A DNA stretch of 64,000 nucleotides from Amycolatopsis sp. CA-126428 (GTDB taxonomy: Bacteria; Actinomycetota; Actinomycetes; Mycobacteriales; Pseudonocardiaceae): contig NZ_PPHF01000016.1 in assembly GCF_002904335.1 (NCBI RefSeq), forward strand, positions 62,001 through 126,000, written 5' to 3'. The position numbers were made by a program, and so were the translations under genes. Under the pieces are notes generated by a model that saw only the letters and a list, made by a program, of their open reading frames with translations, was not told the origin of the DNA and ran no database searches. Below are positions 52,686 to 60,729 of this stretch, piece by piece; position 1 is the first letter of the stretch, and each line of letters starts with the position of its first letter.

Positions 52686-54593
52686 ATGAAGCTGCGCCTC
52701 GGATGGTCCGCGCTCGTGCTGTTCGCCGGAATCACCCCCGGATTCGGGGTCGCCTCGGCGAGCACGACCGCCGCGGAGGTGGCCGTCCCGCCGCCGGCGA
52801 TGGGCTGGGCGTCGTGGAACACCTTCGCCACCAAGATCGACTACACGACCATCAAGGCGCAGGCCGACGCGCTCGTCTCGGCCGGGCTGAAGGACGCCGG
52901 CTACAGCTACGTCGACATCGACGAAGGCTGGTGGCAGGGCACCCGCGACAACGCCGGGAACATCACCGTGGACACCGCCGAGTGGCCCGGCGGGATGAAG
53001 GCGATCGCGGACTACCTGCACGGCAAGGGACTCAAGGCCGGGATCTACACCGACGCCGGCCGCGACGGCTGCGGCTACTACTTCCCGACCGGCCGGCCCG
53101 CGGCGCCCGGGAGCGGCAGCGAAGGCCACTACCTGCAGGACATGCTGCAGTTCCAGCGCTGGGGCTTCGACTTCGTCAAGGTCGACTGGTGCGGCGGCGA
53201 CGCCGAGGGGCTCGACCCGAAGAGCACCTACCAGGCGATCAGCGACGCCGACAAGGCCGCCACCGCGCAGACCGGGCGCTCCCTCACGCTTTCGATCTGC
53301 GACTGGGGCAAGAAGAACCCGTGGAACTGGGGTGCCGGGACGGCCCCGATGTGGCGCACCAGCACGGACATCATCTACTACGGCCAAACGGCGAACCTCG
53401 GCCAGGTGCTGACCAACTTCGACCAGGCGCAGCACCCCGTTTCGCAGCACACCGGGTACGTCAACGACCCGGACATGCTGACCGTGGGCATGCCCGGCCT
53501 CACCGACGCGCAGGCCCGCACGGAGATGAGCCTGTGGTCGGTTTCGGGCGCACCGCTGCTGGCGGGCAACAACCTCGCGACGATGAGCGCGGCCACGAAG
53601 GCGATCCTGGCGAACCGGGAGGTCATCGCCGTCGACCAGGACCCGCGCGGCCTGCAGGGTGTCAAGGTCGCCGAGGACGCGGCCGGGCTCCAGGTCCACT
53701 CGAAGGTCCTCAGTGGATCCGGCAAGCGCGCGGTGGTCCTGCTGAACCGGACGTCTTCGGCGGCGACGATGAACGTCCGCTGGGCCGACCTCGGCCTGAC
53801 GCCGGCCACCGCGCACGTCCGGAACGTCTGGGGCGCCACCGACGCGGGGAATTTCGCCACCGGCTACGGCGTGAACGTCCCGGCCGGCGACTCGGTGCTG
53901 CTGACCGTCCAGGGCGCCGACGCGGCGTCGGCGAGCTACCCGGCGAGCGGCTCCCGGTTCACCGGCGTCACCGCCGCGGCGACCGGGCTCGCCGTCGCGA
54001 CCTTCACCTACAGCGCGACCGGCACCCAGACGGCGACGCTCGCCGTGAACGGCCAGCAGCCGACCGTCCTCGCCTTCCCGGCCACCGGCGGAACGCCGAA
54101 GACCGTCTCCGCCGTCGTGTCCCTGGGCAAGGGCAACACCAACACCCTGACGTTCTCCGGGACTCCGCCGCAACTCTCGGACGTCGCCATCCTGCCGCTG
54201 CCGGGCAGCACCGGCGTCCAGCTCGCCGGTGGCCAGTCCGGACGGTGCGTCGACGTCGACGACAACGGCATCACCAACGGGATCCAGGCCCAGCTGTGGG
54301 ACTGCGCCGCCGGTCCGAACCAGACCTGGGCGCCGGTGCGCGGCCAGCTCGTCGTCAACGGCACCAAGTGCCTCGACGCCTACGACAGCGGGACGGCCGA
54401 CGGCACCTCCGTGGTCGTCTGGGACTGCAACGGCCAGCGCAACCAGCAGTGGACGGTCAACGCGAACGGGACCGTCACGAACGCGGTGTCCGGGCTGTGC
54501 CTGGACGCGAGCGGCGCGGCCACCGCGAACGCCACGAAGATCATCCTCTGGACCTGCGGCGGCGGCGCCAACCAGCAGTGGACCCGCCGTTGA
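52686..54593 (+). CDS. Secreted alpha-galactosidase (GH27) with ricin-type lectin domain
   Basis: The 635-residue protein has a signal peptide (about 1-29), a GH27 barrel (PPAMGWASWNTFATKI, YSYVDIDEGWW, nucleophile candidate Asp167 in KVDWCGG, acid/base candidates Asp261/Asp263 in VNDPDML), a C-terminal beta domain, a carbohydrate-binding-like linker region and a ricin-B-type CBM13 trefoil at about 500-635 with three QxW marks (NQTW, NQQW, NQQW). It releases galactose from plant galactosides outside the cell. The ATG at 52686 has GGAG 8 bases upstream. The shared operator links it to galM. Confidence 0.92.
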   Translation: MKLRLGWSALVLFAGITPGFGVASASTTAAEVAVPPPAMGWASWNTFATKIDYTTIKAQADALVSAGLKDAGYSYVDIDEGWWQGTRDNAGNITVDTAEWPGGMKAIADYLHGKGLKAGIYTDAGRDGCGYYFPTGRPAAPGSGSEGHYLQDMLQFQRWGFDFVKVDWCGGDAEGLDPKSTYQAISDADKAATAQTGRSLTLSICDWGKKNPWNWGAGTAPMWRTSTDIIYYGQTANLGQVLTNFDQAQHPVSQHTGYVNDPDMLTVGMPGLTDAQARTEMSLWSVSGAPLLAGNNLATMSAATKAILANREVIAVDQDPRGLQGVKVAEDAAGLQVHSKVLSGSGKRAVVLLNRTSSAATMNVRWADLGLTPATAHVRNVWGATDAGNFATGYGVNVPAGDSVLLTVQGADAASASYPASGSRFTGVTAAATGLAVATFTYSATGTQTATLAVNGQQPTVLAFPATGGTPKTVSAVVSLGKGNTNTLTFSGTPPQLSDVAILPLPGSTGVQLAGGQSGRCVDVDDNGITNGIQAQLWDCAAGPNQTWAPVRGQLVVNGTKCLDAYDSGTADGTSVVVWDCNGQRNQQWTVNANGTVTNAVSGLCLDASGAATANATKIILWTCGGGANQQWTRR

Positions 54594-54706
54594 TCGCCGC
54601 ATTGTGCCCTCACCTCGGCTGGATCACCTGCGGTTGAGGTACCGGTCGCAGAATGCGCCGAGGGTCGCACCCCCTCGGGATGATCACCGAGGCCGACCCG
54701 GACAGG

Positions 54707-54739
54707 GCTGTGGCCCGGGCACCGGGCCCGGGCCACAGC
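54707..54739. terminator. Strong hairpin terminator between alpha-galactosidase and snapalysin genes
   Basis: Perfect 14-base arms (GCTGTGGCCCGGGC and its complement) surround a 5-base loop. It begins 8 bases past the snapalysin stop and can serve both converging genes. The remaining bases between 54594 and 54706 show no gene. Confidence 0.8.
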
Positions 54740-54747
54740 TCACCTGA

Positions 54748-55299
54748 TCAGAAGCCGTAGACGGTTTCGTAGACCCGCTCGGCGTTGGCCGCGACGAGGC
54801 CGTTGGCCCACAGCGAGTTGACCCGGCTGCGCTCGGCGCTGTTGGGCACCGCGTTCGTGCAGGACGGGCCGGGGCCGCCACCCGACATCAGCTCGGAGCA
54901 CGGGCCCGAGTAGTGGTCGGGCAGCCCGAGGGCGTGCCCGGTCTCGTGCGCCGCGATGCGGGTCGGGTTGTACTGGCGGGCCTGGGTGTAGTCGATGAAG
55001 ATGGTGCCGCTGCCGTGCCCGTTGGTCGAGGCGTAGGAGCCGCGGGGGTCGTTGCCCTCGGTGTAGCGCAGGCTGGCGCCGGAGTTGCGCTCGACGAGCC
55101 GGACGTTGGTGACGCTGCGGTTCCAGTTGGCGGCACCGGCGTTGATCACCGAACGGAACGTCGGTGCGCTGGCGGTGCTGTAGTAGACCGTGGTGACGGC
55201 GGCCTGCTGCTCGGTGGCGGCCGACGCGGTACCCGCGGCGAGCGGGGTCACGGTCAAGGCGAGCGCGACAGCGCCGGCCAGGGCGAACTTCCTCGACAT
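54748..55299 (-). CDS. Snapalysin family zinc metalloprotease (M7)
   Basis: The 183-residue secreted protease has a signal peptide (cleavage near residue 27) and the metzincin-like site [11 protein letters not shown] (His118, Glu119, His122, Asp128 as the third zinc ligand typical of snapalysin), then [11 protein letters not shown] with the Met-turn. The short propeptide is as in Streptomyces small neutral protease. In Streptomyces a divergent LysR gene activates it, but none is seen here. About 150 bases upstream of the start contain no gene. Confidence 0.9.
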   Translation of the reverse strand: MSRKFALAGAVALALTVTPLAAGTASAATEQQAAVTTVYYSTASAPTFRSVINAGAANWNRSVTNVRLVERNSGASLRYTEGNDPRGSYASTNGHGSGTIFIDYTQARQYNPTRIAAHETGHALGLPDHYSGPCSELMSGGGPGPSCTNAVPNSAERSRVNSLWANGLVAANAERVYETVYGF

Positions 55300-55448
55300 C
55301 GGAAGACTCCTCGTGGGGGGACGGGGATTTGCCGGAATTGCGCGCGCTGTCGAGAATTTACCCGGAAGACACCTTCACCGGAGCCGACTAACGTAGGGCT
55401 CGGAAAGTGGTGATTTCCCAACACCAAAGTCGGGTTGACAGCGGCCGG

Positions 55449-56006
55449 TCAGGCGCTCCGGGTCAGGGCGAGGAGCTGCTGCTCCAGCTTCCGCGCGGCG
55501 GCCACGTCGATGCCCGCACCCCACAGCGGCGCCGTGCTCGCGCCGTCGGCCGCCGCGACCACCAGGGTGACGACGTCGGCCGGGAGGCCGTCTTCGCGGA
55601 GTTCGCGCTCCCACCGCTCCGCGTCCGCGCGGGCGATCCCGGCGACCTCGGGGATCGAGATCAGCTGGGCGATCAGGGCGATGGTCTCGCGGACCGCGAC
55701 CTCGTCGTAGGAGGTGTCCAGCGACGCCCGGACGTACGCGCGCGTCAGCCGCCCCGGGGCGGTGTCGGCCGGGTCGAGCGCGGCCCGCACCTCGGTGCGG
55801 AACGCCTCCAGCAGGTCCTGGGCGAGCGTGCGCACCAGCACGTCCTTGGCCGGGAAGTGGTACAGCAGCCCGCCTTTCGACACGCCGGCCGCCCGGGCGA
55901 TGTCGTCGAGGGAGGCCGAGACACCGCGGGTGCGGATGACCCGCGCGGCGGCGTCGAGCAGGGCCCGGCGCGTTTCCTCCGGGCCGCGCCCGGCTCTGCG
56001 AGGCAT
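55449..56006 (-). CDS. TetR regulator of the adjacent MFS exporter
   Basis: The 185-residue protein has the TetR domain at residues 8-55 (EETRRALLDAAARVIRTRGVSASLDDIARAAGVSKGGLLYHFPAKD), with the SKGGLLYHF recognition helix of the subfamily binding TACCGTC-type palindromes. It is encoded two bases after the MFS stop, so exporter and regulator are one operon behind the palindrome at 57513-57542, forming a simple autoregulatory loop. Confidence 0.87.
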   Translation of the reverse strand: MPRRAGRGPEETRRALLDAAARVIRTRGVSASLDDIARAAGVSKGGLLYHFPAKDVLVRTLAQDLLEAFRTEVRAALDPADTAPGRLTRAYVRASLDTSYDEVAVRETIALIAQLISIPEVAGIARADAERWERELREDGLPADVVTLVVAAADGASTAPLWGAGIDVAAARKLEQQLLALTRSA

Positions 56007-56008
56007 GC

Positions 56009-57508
56009 TCAGTCCTTTCCGGACGGAATGGACGGAATGGTACGCCAGGCGATCAGCGCGGCGACGGCGGTGACGGCGGCTGCGGCGAGGGACGTCACCT
56101 GCATGGCGCCGGTGAAGGCTTCCCGGGCGGCCCGGGCCAGTTCGGAGCCCGGATCCAGGACGCTCGCGGCCCCGGCGAGCGAGTCGCGGACCTCGCCGGG
56201 CACCGGGCCGGCCGGCAGGAACGCGCGGTAGACCAGGTTCACCACCGAGCCGAGGATCGCGATGCCCAGCGCCGCCCCGAGTTCGTAGGCCGTCTCGGAG
56301 ATCGCCGACGCCGAGCCGGCCTTGTCCCGCGGGACCGCGGAGAGCACCGAGTCGACGGTCAGCGTCAGCGCCAGCCCGACGCCGAGCCCGACCGGCACCA
56401 GCGTCAGGCCCAGCCACCAGTACTGCGGCGCCCGTTCGGCGACCGCGACCAGCGCGAGGCCCAGCGCGGCGACCGCGAGGCCCGCCGCGATGGCCCGGCC
56501 CCGCCCGAGCCGCCCGGCGACCACGCCGACCGCGGCCACGACGGCGATCGACGCCAGTGTCGCGGGCATCTCCGCGAACCCCGCCTGCAGCGGCGAGAAG
56601 CCGCGGACGAGCTGCAGGTACTGCGAGAAGAAGAACAGCAGGCCCATCAGCGCGAAGACCGCGATGAAGTTCGCCAGGACCGCGCCGCTGAAGGCGCCGT
56701 TGCGGAACAGCGTGACGTCGATCAAGGGAGCCGCGGCCCGCCGCTGGCGGCGGACGAAGAGGACACCGGACACCAGCCCGAGTACGGCGGCAACGCCCAT
56801 CCTGACGTCGAAACCCGTGCTGACGGCGTGCTTGACCGCGTAGACCAGCGGCACGATCGCGGCCAGCGACAGCCCGGCCGAGAGCAGGTCGAACCGGCCC
56901 GGGTCCGGATCCCGCGATTCGGGCAGCAGCCACGCGCCCGCGATCAGGAAGGCGACGACGATCGGCACGTTGATCAGGAACACCGAGCCCCACCAGTAGT
57001 GCTCGAGCAGCATCCCGCCGACCAGCGGGCCCAGCGCGATGCCGCCACCGGACCCGGCCGACCAGATGGCGATGGCGCGGGTGCGCTCGCGCGGGTCGGC
57101 GAACAGCGTCCGGATGAGCGACAGCGTCGAGGGCATGATCGTCGCGCCGGCGACCCCGAGCAGCAGCCGCGCGACGATGAGCACGCTCGCGGTGGGGGAG
57201 AAGGCGGCCAGCGCGGAGGCGAGCCCGAACGCCGCGGTCCCGAGGAGCAGCACCTTCTTGCGCCCGAACCGGTCGGCGAGGTTCCCGGCCGTGACCAGCA
57301 GCCCGGCCAGGGCAAGGGAGTAGACGTCGCCGATCCAGAGGATTTCGGTGGCGGTCGGCGCGAGTTCGCGGGTGAGCGACGGCACGGCCAGGTACAGCAC
57401 GGTGCCGTCGACCGCGAGCAGGAGCACGGCGCCGACGAGCACGCCCAGCGCGGCCCAGCGGCGCCGGGGGCTCAGCGGCCGGGCGGAGGTCGGCAAGGTG
57501 GTCGTCAT
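56009..57508 (-). CDS. MFS drug exporter, DHA2-type
   Basis: The 499-residue membrane protein has LAVDGTVLYLAVPSLTRELAPT, NLADRFGRKKVLLLG and the antiporter motif WSAGSGGGIALGPLVGG, all typical of 14-helix drug:H+ antiporters. The ATG lies 7 bases after a TATAGT -10, suggesting a leaderless message. Expression should rise when the TetR-type repressor binds an inducer, probably the exported compound. Confidence 0.9.
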   Translation of the reverse strand: MTTTLPTSARPLSPRRRWAALGVLVGAVLLLAVDGTVLYLAVPSLTRELAPTATEILWIGDVYSLALAGLLVTAGNLADRFGRKKVLLLGTAAFGLASALAAFSPTASVLIVARLLLGVAGATIMPSTLSLIRTLFADPRERTRAIAIWSAGSGGGIALGPLVGGMLLEHYWWGSVFLINVPIVVAFLIAGAWLLPESRDPDPGRFDLLSAGLSLAAIVPLVYAVKHAVSTGFDVRMGVAAVLGLVSGVLFVRRQRRAAAPLIDVTLFRNGAFSGAVLANFIAVFALMGLLFFFSQYLQLVRGFSPLQAGFAEMPATLASIAVVAAVGVVAGRLGRGRAIAAGLAVAALGLALVAVAERAPQYWWLGLTLVPVGLGVGLALTLTVDSVLSAVPRDKAGSASAISETAYELGAALGIAILGSVVNLVYRAFLPAGPVPGEVRDSLAGAASVLDPGSELARAAREAFTGAMQVTSLAAAAVTAVAALIAWRTIPSIPSGKD

Positions 57509-57512
57509 GGGT

Positions 57513-57542
57513 CTTACTATACCGTCTGGACGGTATAGTAAG
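57513..57542. promoter_or_regulatory. Perfect 30-base palindromic operator with two divergent -10 elements
   Basis: Arms CTTACTATACCGTC (57513-57526) and GACGGTATAGTAAG (57529-57542) flank TG without mismatch. TATAGT occurs on both strands inside the arms: plus 57534-57539, 7 bases before GTG 57547; minus 57521-57516, 7 bases before ATG 57508. Binding of the TetR protein would silence both directions. Confidence 0.85.
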
Positions 57543-57591
57543 CCTGGTGAGACCGCTCACGCGTAGGCTGGAGACAGCGAAGGAGGTGGGC

Positions 57592-57822
57592 GTGACAGCC
57601 GAGGACCTGATGATCGAGTTCGCCCTGACGCGCCTGGATCACCCCGAACTCGACTTCGAGGAGATCGCCGCGCTGGTCGTCCGCCGGGGCGGCCCGGAGC
57701 GGGAGCTGGAGTTCGCCGCCCGCAACCTCGCCGACCGCGGCGAACTGCGCGGCGCCGCCTTCCCGACGGCGGTCGAGTACGTGTTGCGGGTGGTGCTCAC
57801 CCTGCGCGGACCGTCCGACTAG
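57592..57822 (+). CDS. Hypothetical small protein divergent from the MFS/TetR operon
   Basis: The 76-residue protein is not recognised. It is helix-rich and acidic: EDLMIEFALTRLDHPELDFEEIAALVV, then GGPERELEFAARNLADRGELRG. The GTG at 57592 has AAGGAGG 5 bases upstream; a leaderless start at GTG 57547 is also possible because a TATAGT -10 lies 7 bases before it. It shares the palindromic operator with the exporter, so it is probably expressed in the same conditions. Confidence 0.62.
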   Translation: MTAEDLMIEFALTRLDHPELDFEEIAALVVRRGGPERELEFAARNLADRGELRGAAFPTAVEYVLRVVLTLRGPSD

Positions 57823-57989
57823 TCGACTGCGGCCGCGGGTGGGGTGCTGCCCTTGACGGTGGGGGTCGCGCACGCCGCGCGGGCCGTCGCTTCAGTCCAC
57901 TGCGGACAGGAGCAGGATTCTGCCCGGGCGCGCAAACCCTGGCCGAGCGGACTTTCCGGCGGGGCCGTGCTTTCCGGTGTCCGGATCGC

Positions 57990-59207
57990 TCAGGCGTCCC
58001 CGGCCGCGCGCCGCAGGCCGCGGCGGTCGAACACCAGCTCGCGCGCCGTGCCCAGGGCCGTCGCGATCGCTCCCGCCAGGACCGCGTCCTCGCCCAGCTG
58101 GCCCGCCACGATGTCCGGCACCACCGGCGTCGTCGCGGTGAGGGCGCGGCGCATCGGTCCGGCCAGCAGGTCCGTGTTGCCGCCGATGCCGCCGCCCAGG
58201 ACGATCAAGCGCGGGTCCAGGACCGCCGCCACCGCCGCGACCACGTACGCCAGCTTCTCCGCCTCCTCCTCGACCACGGCGAGAGCCCGCGGATCGCCCG
58301 CCCGGGCCAGCCGGAACACGTCCTTCGCCGAACGCGCCTTCGTCAGGCCCCGCGACCGCGCCGCGGCCAGCACCGCCTGGCCCGCCGCCGCCGTCTCCAC
58401 CGGGCCGGGGCGGCGCGTCCCGGCGCCCTCGCCCGACGGCACCACGCCGAACGGCAGGTCCGCGATCTCGCCCGCCGCGCCGTGGGCGCCGCGGAACAGC
58501 TTGCCGTCCACCAGCAGGCCCATGCCGATGCCGGTGCCGACGGTCAGGCACACCAGCACGTCGACGCCCAGCGCCGCGCCGAGCGCGTGCTCGCCGACCG
58601 CGCACAGGTTCGCGTCGTTCTCCACCACCACGTCCGAGCCCGCGACGGCCAGCGCCGAGACGAGCTCGTGCAGCAGCCCGCGGCGTTCCCAGCCCGGCAG
58701 GTTGGGCGCGCGGTGCACCGTGCCCGTCGCCGGGTCGGGGACGCCGGGGGTGCCGACCACCGTCGACACGACTTCGTGCGGGTTCAGCCCGGCCGAGGCG
58801 ACCGCGCGTTCGACGGATTCGCTGACCGTGCGTACCAGCGCACTCGCCGACCGGCACCGGTTGGGCTCGTCGAGCCGCGCGACGATGCTGCCTTCCAGGT
58901 CCGCGACGGCGATCCGCAGCACCCGCCGCCCGATGTCGACGCCGACGACGTGCCCCGCGTCCGGCGCGGCCTGGTAGACGACCGCCGCGCGGCCGGGGCC
59001 GGCCAGGCTGCGCCCGGTGGTCCGGACCAGTCCGTGCTGCTCGAGATCGAGCAGGGCCTGGCCCACCGTGGGTTTCGACAGCCCGGTGTCGGCGGCGATC
59101 CGGGGCCGCGTCGCCTCGCCGTGCGCGCGCAGCCGGTCCAGCACCAGGCGCTGGTTCAGCGCCCGCATGTGCGCCGGAGTCCCCACCTGCGGCCCGTTTC
59201 GTCCCAC
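57990..59207 (-). CDS. ROK family transcriptional repressor
   Basis: The 405-residue protein has an N-terminal winged helix (NQRLVLDRLRAHGEATRPRIAADTGLSKPTVGQALLDLEQHGLV) and a C-terminal ROK fold (VVGVDIGRRVLRIAVADLEG, VGTPGVPD, VENDANLCAVGEHALGA, LTVGTGIGMGLLVDGKL). The zinc-binding CxCGxxGC motif of ROK proteins is not seen after GELADLPFG. The GTG at 59207 follows AGGAGGA. It is divergent from the permease/exo-glucosaminidase/kinase operon and likely represses it, perhaps sensing glucosamine or its phosphate. The 167 bases downstream (57823-57989) contain no gene. Confidence 0.87.
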   Translation of the reverse strand: MGRNGPQVGTPAHMRALNQRLVLDRLRAHGEATRPRIAADTGLSKPTVGQALLDLEQHGLVRTTGRSLAGPGRAAVVYQAAPDAGHVVGVDIGRRVLRIAVADLEGSIVARLDEPNRCRSASALVRTVSESVERAVASAGLNPHEVVSTVVGTPGVPDPATGTVHRAPNLPGWERRGLLHELVSALAVAGSDVVVENDANLCAVGEHALGAALGVDVLVCLTVGTGIGMGLLVDGKLFRGAHGAAGEIADLPFGVVPSGEGAGTRRPGPVETAAAGQAVLAAARSRGLTKARSAKDVFRLARAGDPRALAVVEEEAEKLAYVVAAVAAVLDPRLIVLGGGIGGNTDLLAGPMRRALTATTPVVPDIVAGQLGEDAVLAGAIATALGTARELVFDRRGLRRAAGDA

Positions 59208-59266
59208 GCGTCCTCCTGAGTTGCCGCAAGTTTATCCGCGAACCCTTCCGGCTCGGGGCGTTCTAT

Positions 59267-59285
59267 GTTAAGAAACTTTACTAAC
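59267..59285. promoter_or_regulatory. Probable ROK-repressor operator
   Basis: GTTAAGAAA, C, TTTACTAAC is an inverted repeat (7 of 9 pairs) between the divergent ROK gene and permease gene. AT-rich half-sites with GTTA ends are typical of ROK regulators. It lies 20 bases before the permease start. Confidence 0.55.
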
Positions 59286-59304
59286 TACTAGTCGGAGGCA
59301 CGTC

Positions 59305-60729
59305 GTGAGTTCACCCACTCGTTCCGGGGAACCGCCCGCCCTTGAACGCCGGATCGGCCCGCTGCAGGCCACCGCGATCAACATGACCCAGATGTGCGGC
59401 ATCGGCCCGTTCGTCACGATCCCCACCATGGTCGCCACCATGGGTGGCCCGCAGGCGATGTTCGGCTGGATCATCGGGGCGATCGTCGCGCTGGCCGACG
59501 GGCTGATCTGGGCCGAACTCGGGGCCGCGATGCCGGGCGCCGGCGGCACGTACCTCTACCTGCGCGAAGCGTTCCAGTACCGCACCGGACGGCTGATGCC
59601 GTTCCTGTTCGTGTGGAGCGCGGTGCTGTTCATCCCGCTGATCATGTCGACCGGCATCATCGGGCTCGTCCAGTACCTCGGCTACCTGATCCCCGGTGTC
59701 ACCGACGACGCGGGCACGACCCCGCTGGGCAAGATCATCGGCGTCGGCATCACCCTCCTGATCATCCTGGCGCTGTTCCGGAAGATCGGCCAGATCTCCA
59801 AGCTCACCACGGTGCTGTTCGTGGTCATGCTCGTCGCCGTGCTGACCACGATCGTCGCGGCGTTCTCGCACTTCAGCGCGGCGCAGGCGTTCGCCTTCAC
59901 CCCGGGCGCGTTCAGCTTCGGCGGCCAAGGCGCGTTCTGGACCGGCCTCGGCGCCGGCCTGATCATCGCCATCTACGACTACCTCGGCTACAACACCTCC
60001 GCCTACCTCGGCGGCGAAGTGCGGGAGCCGGGCCGCACGCTGCCCCGCTCGATCATCTTCTCGATCCTCGGCATCATGGGCCTGTACTTCCTGCTCCAGG
60101 TCGGGGTACTCGGCTCGATCCCGCTGGAGCAGCTGAAGACGGCCAAGTCGGTCGCGTCGTCGGTGCTGGAGCAGGTGTGGGGCACCGGCGTCGCCAAGTC
60201 GATCACCGTGCTGATCGTGATCGCGGCGATCGCGTCCGTGTTCGCCGGGCTGCTCGGCGGCTCGCGCGTGCCGTTCGAAGCCGCGCGCGACAAGGTGTTC
60301 CTGCCGGTGTTCGGCAAGCTGCACCCGAAGCTGCACCTGCCCACCGCGGGCGTGCTCACCATGGGCGCCATCACGATCATCGGCTCGCTGTTCACGCTGA
60401 CCGAGGTGATCAACGCGGCGGTCGCGACCCTGGTCATCATCCAGTCGCTGGCCCAGGTCGCCGCGATCGTCGTGCTCCGCCGCCGGCAGCCGAACCTGCG
60501 GCGGCCGTACCGGCAGTGGCTCTACCCGGTGCCGACGATCATCGCGCTCGTCGGCTGGGTCTACATCTACAAGTCGGCCGAATGGCTGTCCATCTGGCTG
60601 TCGCTCGGCTGGATCGCCATCGGCGCGATCGCCTACCTCGTCTACGCCAAGGCCGAGCGCACCTGGCCGTTCGGGCCCAAGGACATCAAGGAAGCCTTCG
60701 CCACCGAACCGGAAGGGGTTCAGGCATGA
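59305..60729 (+). CDS. APC superfamily amino acid/amine permease
   Basis: The 474-residue protein has about 12 membrane segments with the APC signature GPLQATAINMTQMCGIGPFVTIP, AELGAAMPGAGGTYLYLREAF and GYNTSAYLGGEVREPGRTLPR. Substrates are usually amino acids or amines; in this operon, glucosamine or a chito-oligosaccharide-derived amine is a guess. The GTG at 59305 follows GGAGG by 7 bases. Its stop overlaps the GH2 ATG. Confidence 0.87.
   Translation: MSSPTRSGEPPALERRIGPLQATAINMTQMCGIGPFVTIPTMVATMGGPQAMFGWIIGAIVALADGLIWAELGAAMPGAGGTYLYLREAFQYRTGRLMPFLFVWSAVLFIPLIMSTGIIGLVQYLGYLIPGVTDDAGTTPLGKIIGVGITLLIILALFRKIGQISKLTTVLFVVMLVAVLTTIVAAFSHFSAAQAFAFTPGAFSFGGQGAFWTGLGAGLIIAIYDYLGYNTSAYLGGEVREPGRTLPRSIIFSILGIMGLYFLLQVGVLGSIPLEQLKTAKSVASSVLEQVWGTGVAKSITVLIVIAAIASVFAGLLGGSRVPFEAARDKVFLPVFGKLHPKLHLPTAGVLTMGAITIIGSLFTLTEVINAAVATLVIIQSLAQVAAIVVLRRRQPNLRRPYRQWLYPVPTIIALVGWVYIYKSAEWLSIWLSLGWIAIGAIAYLVYAKAERTWPFGPKDIKEAFATEPEGVQA

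Noticed and set aside
59394..60725. Upstream extension of the GH2 frame through the permease gene
   Set aside because: It is the shadow of the APC permease. A clear signal peptide begins at ATG 60726, coupled to the permease stop.
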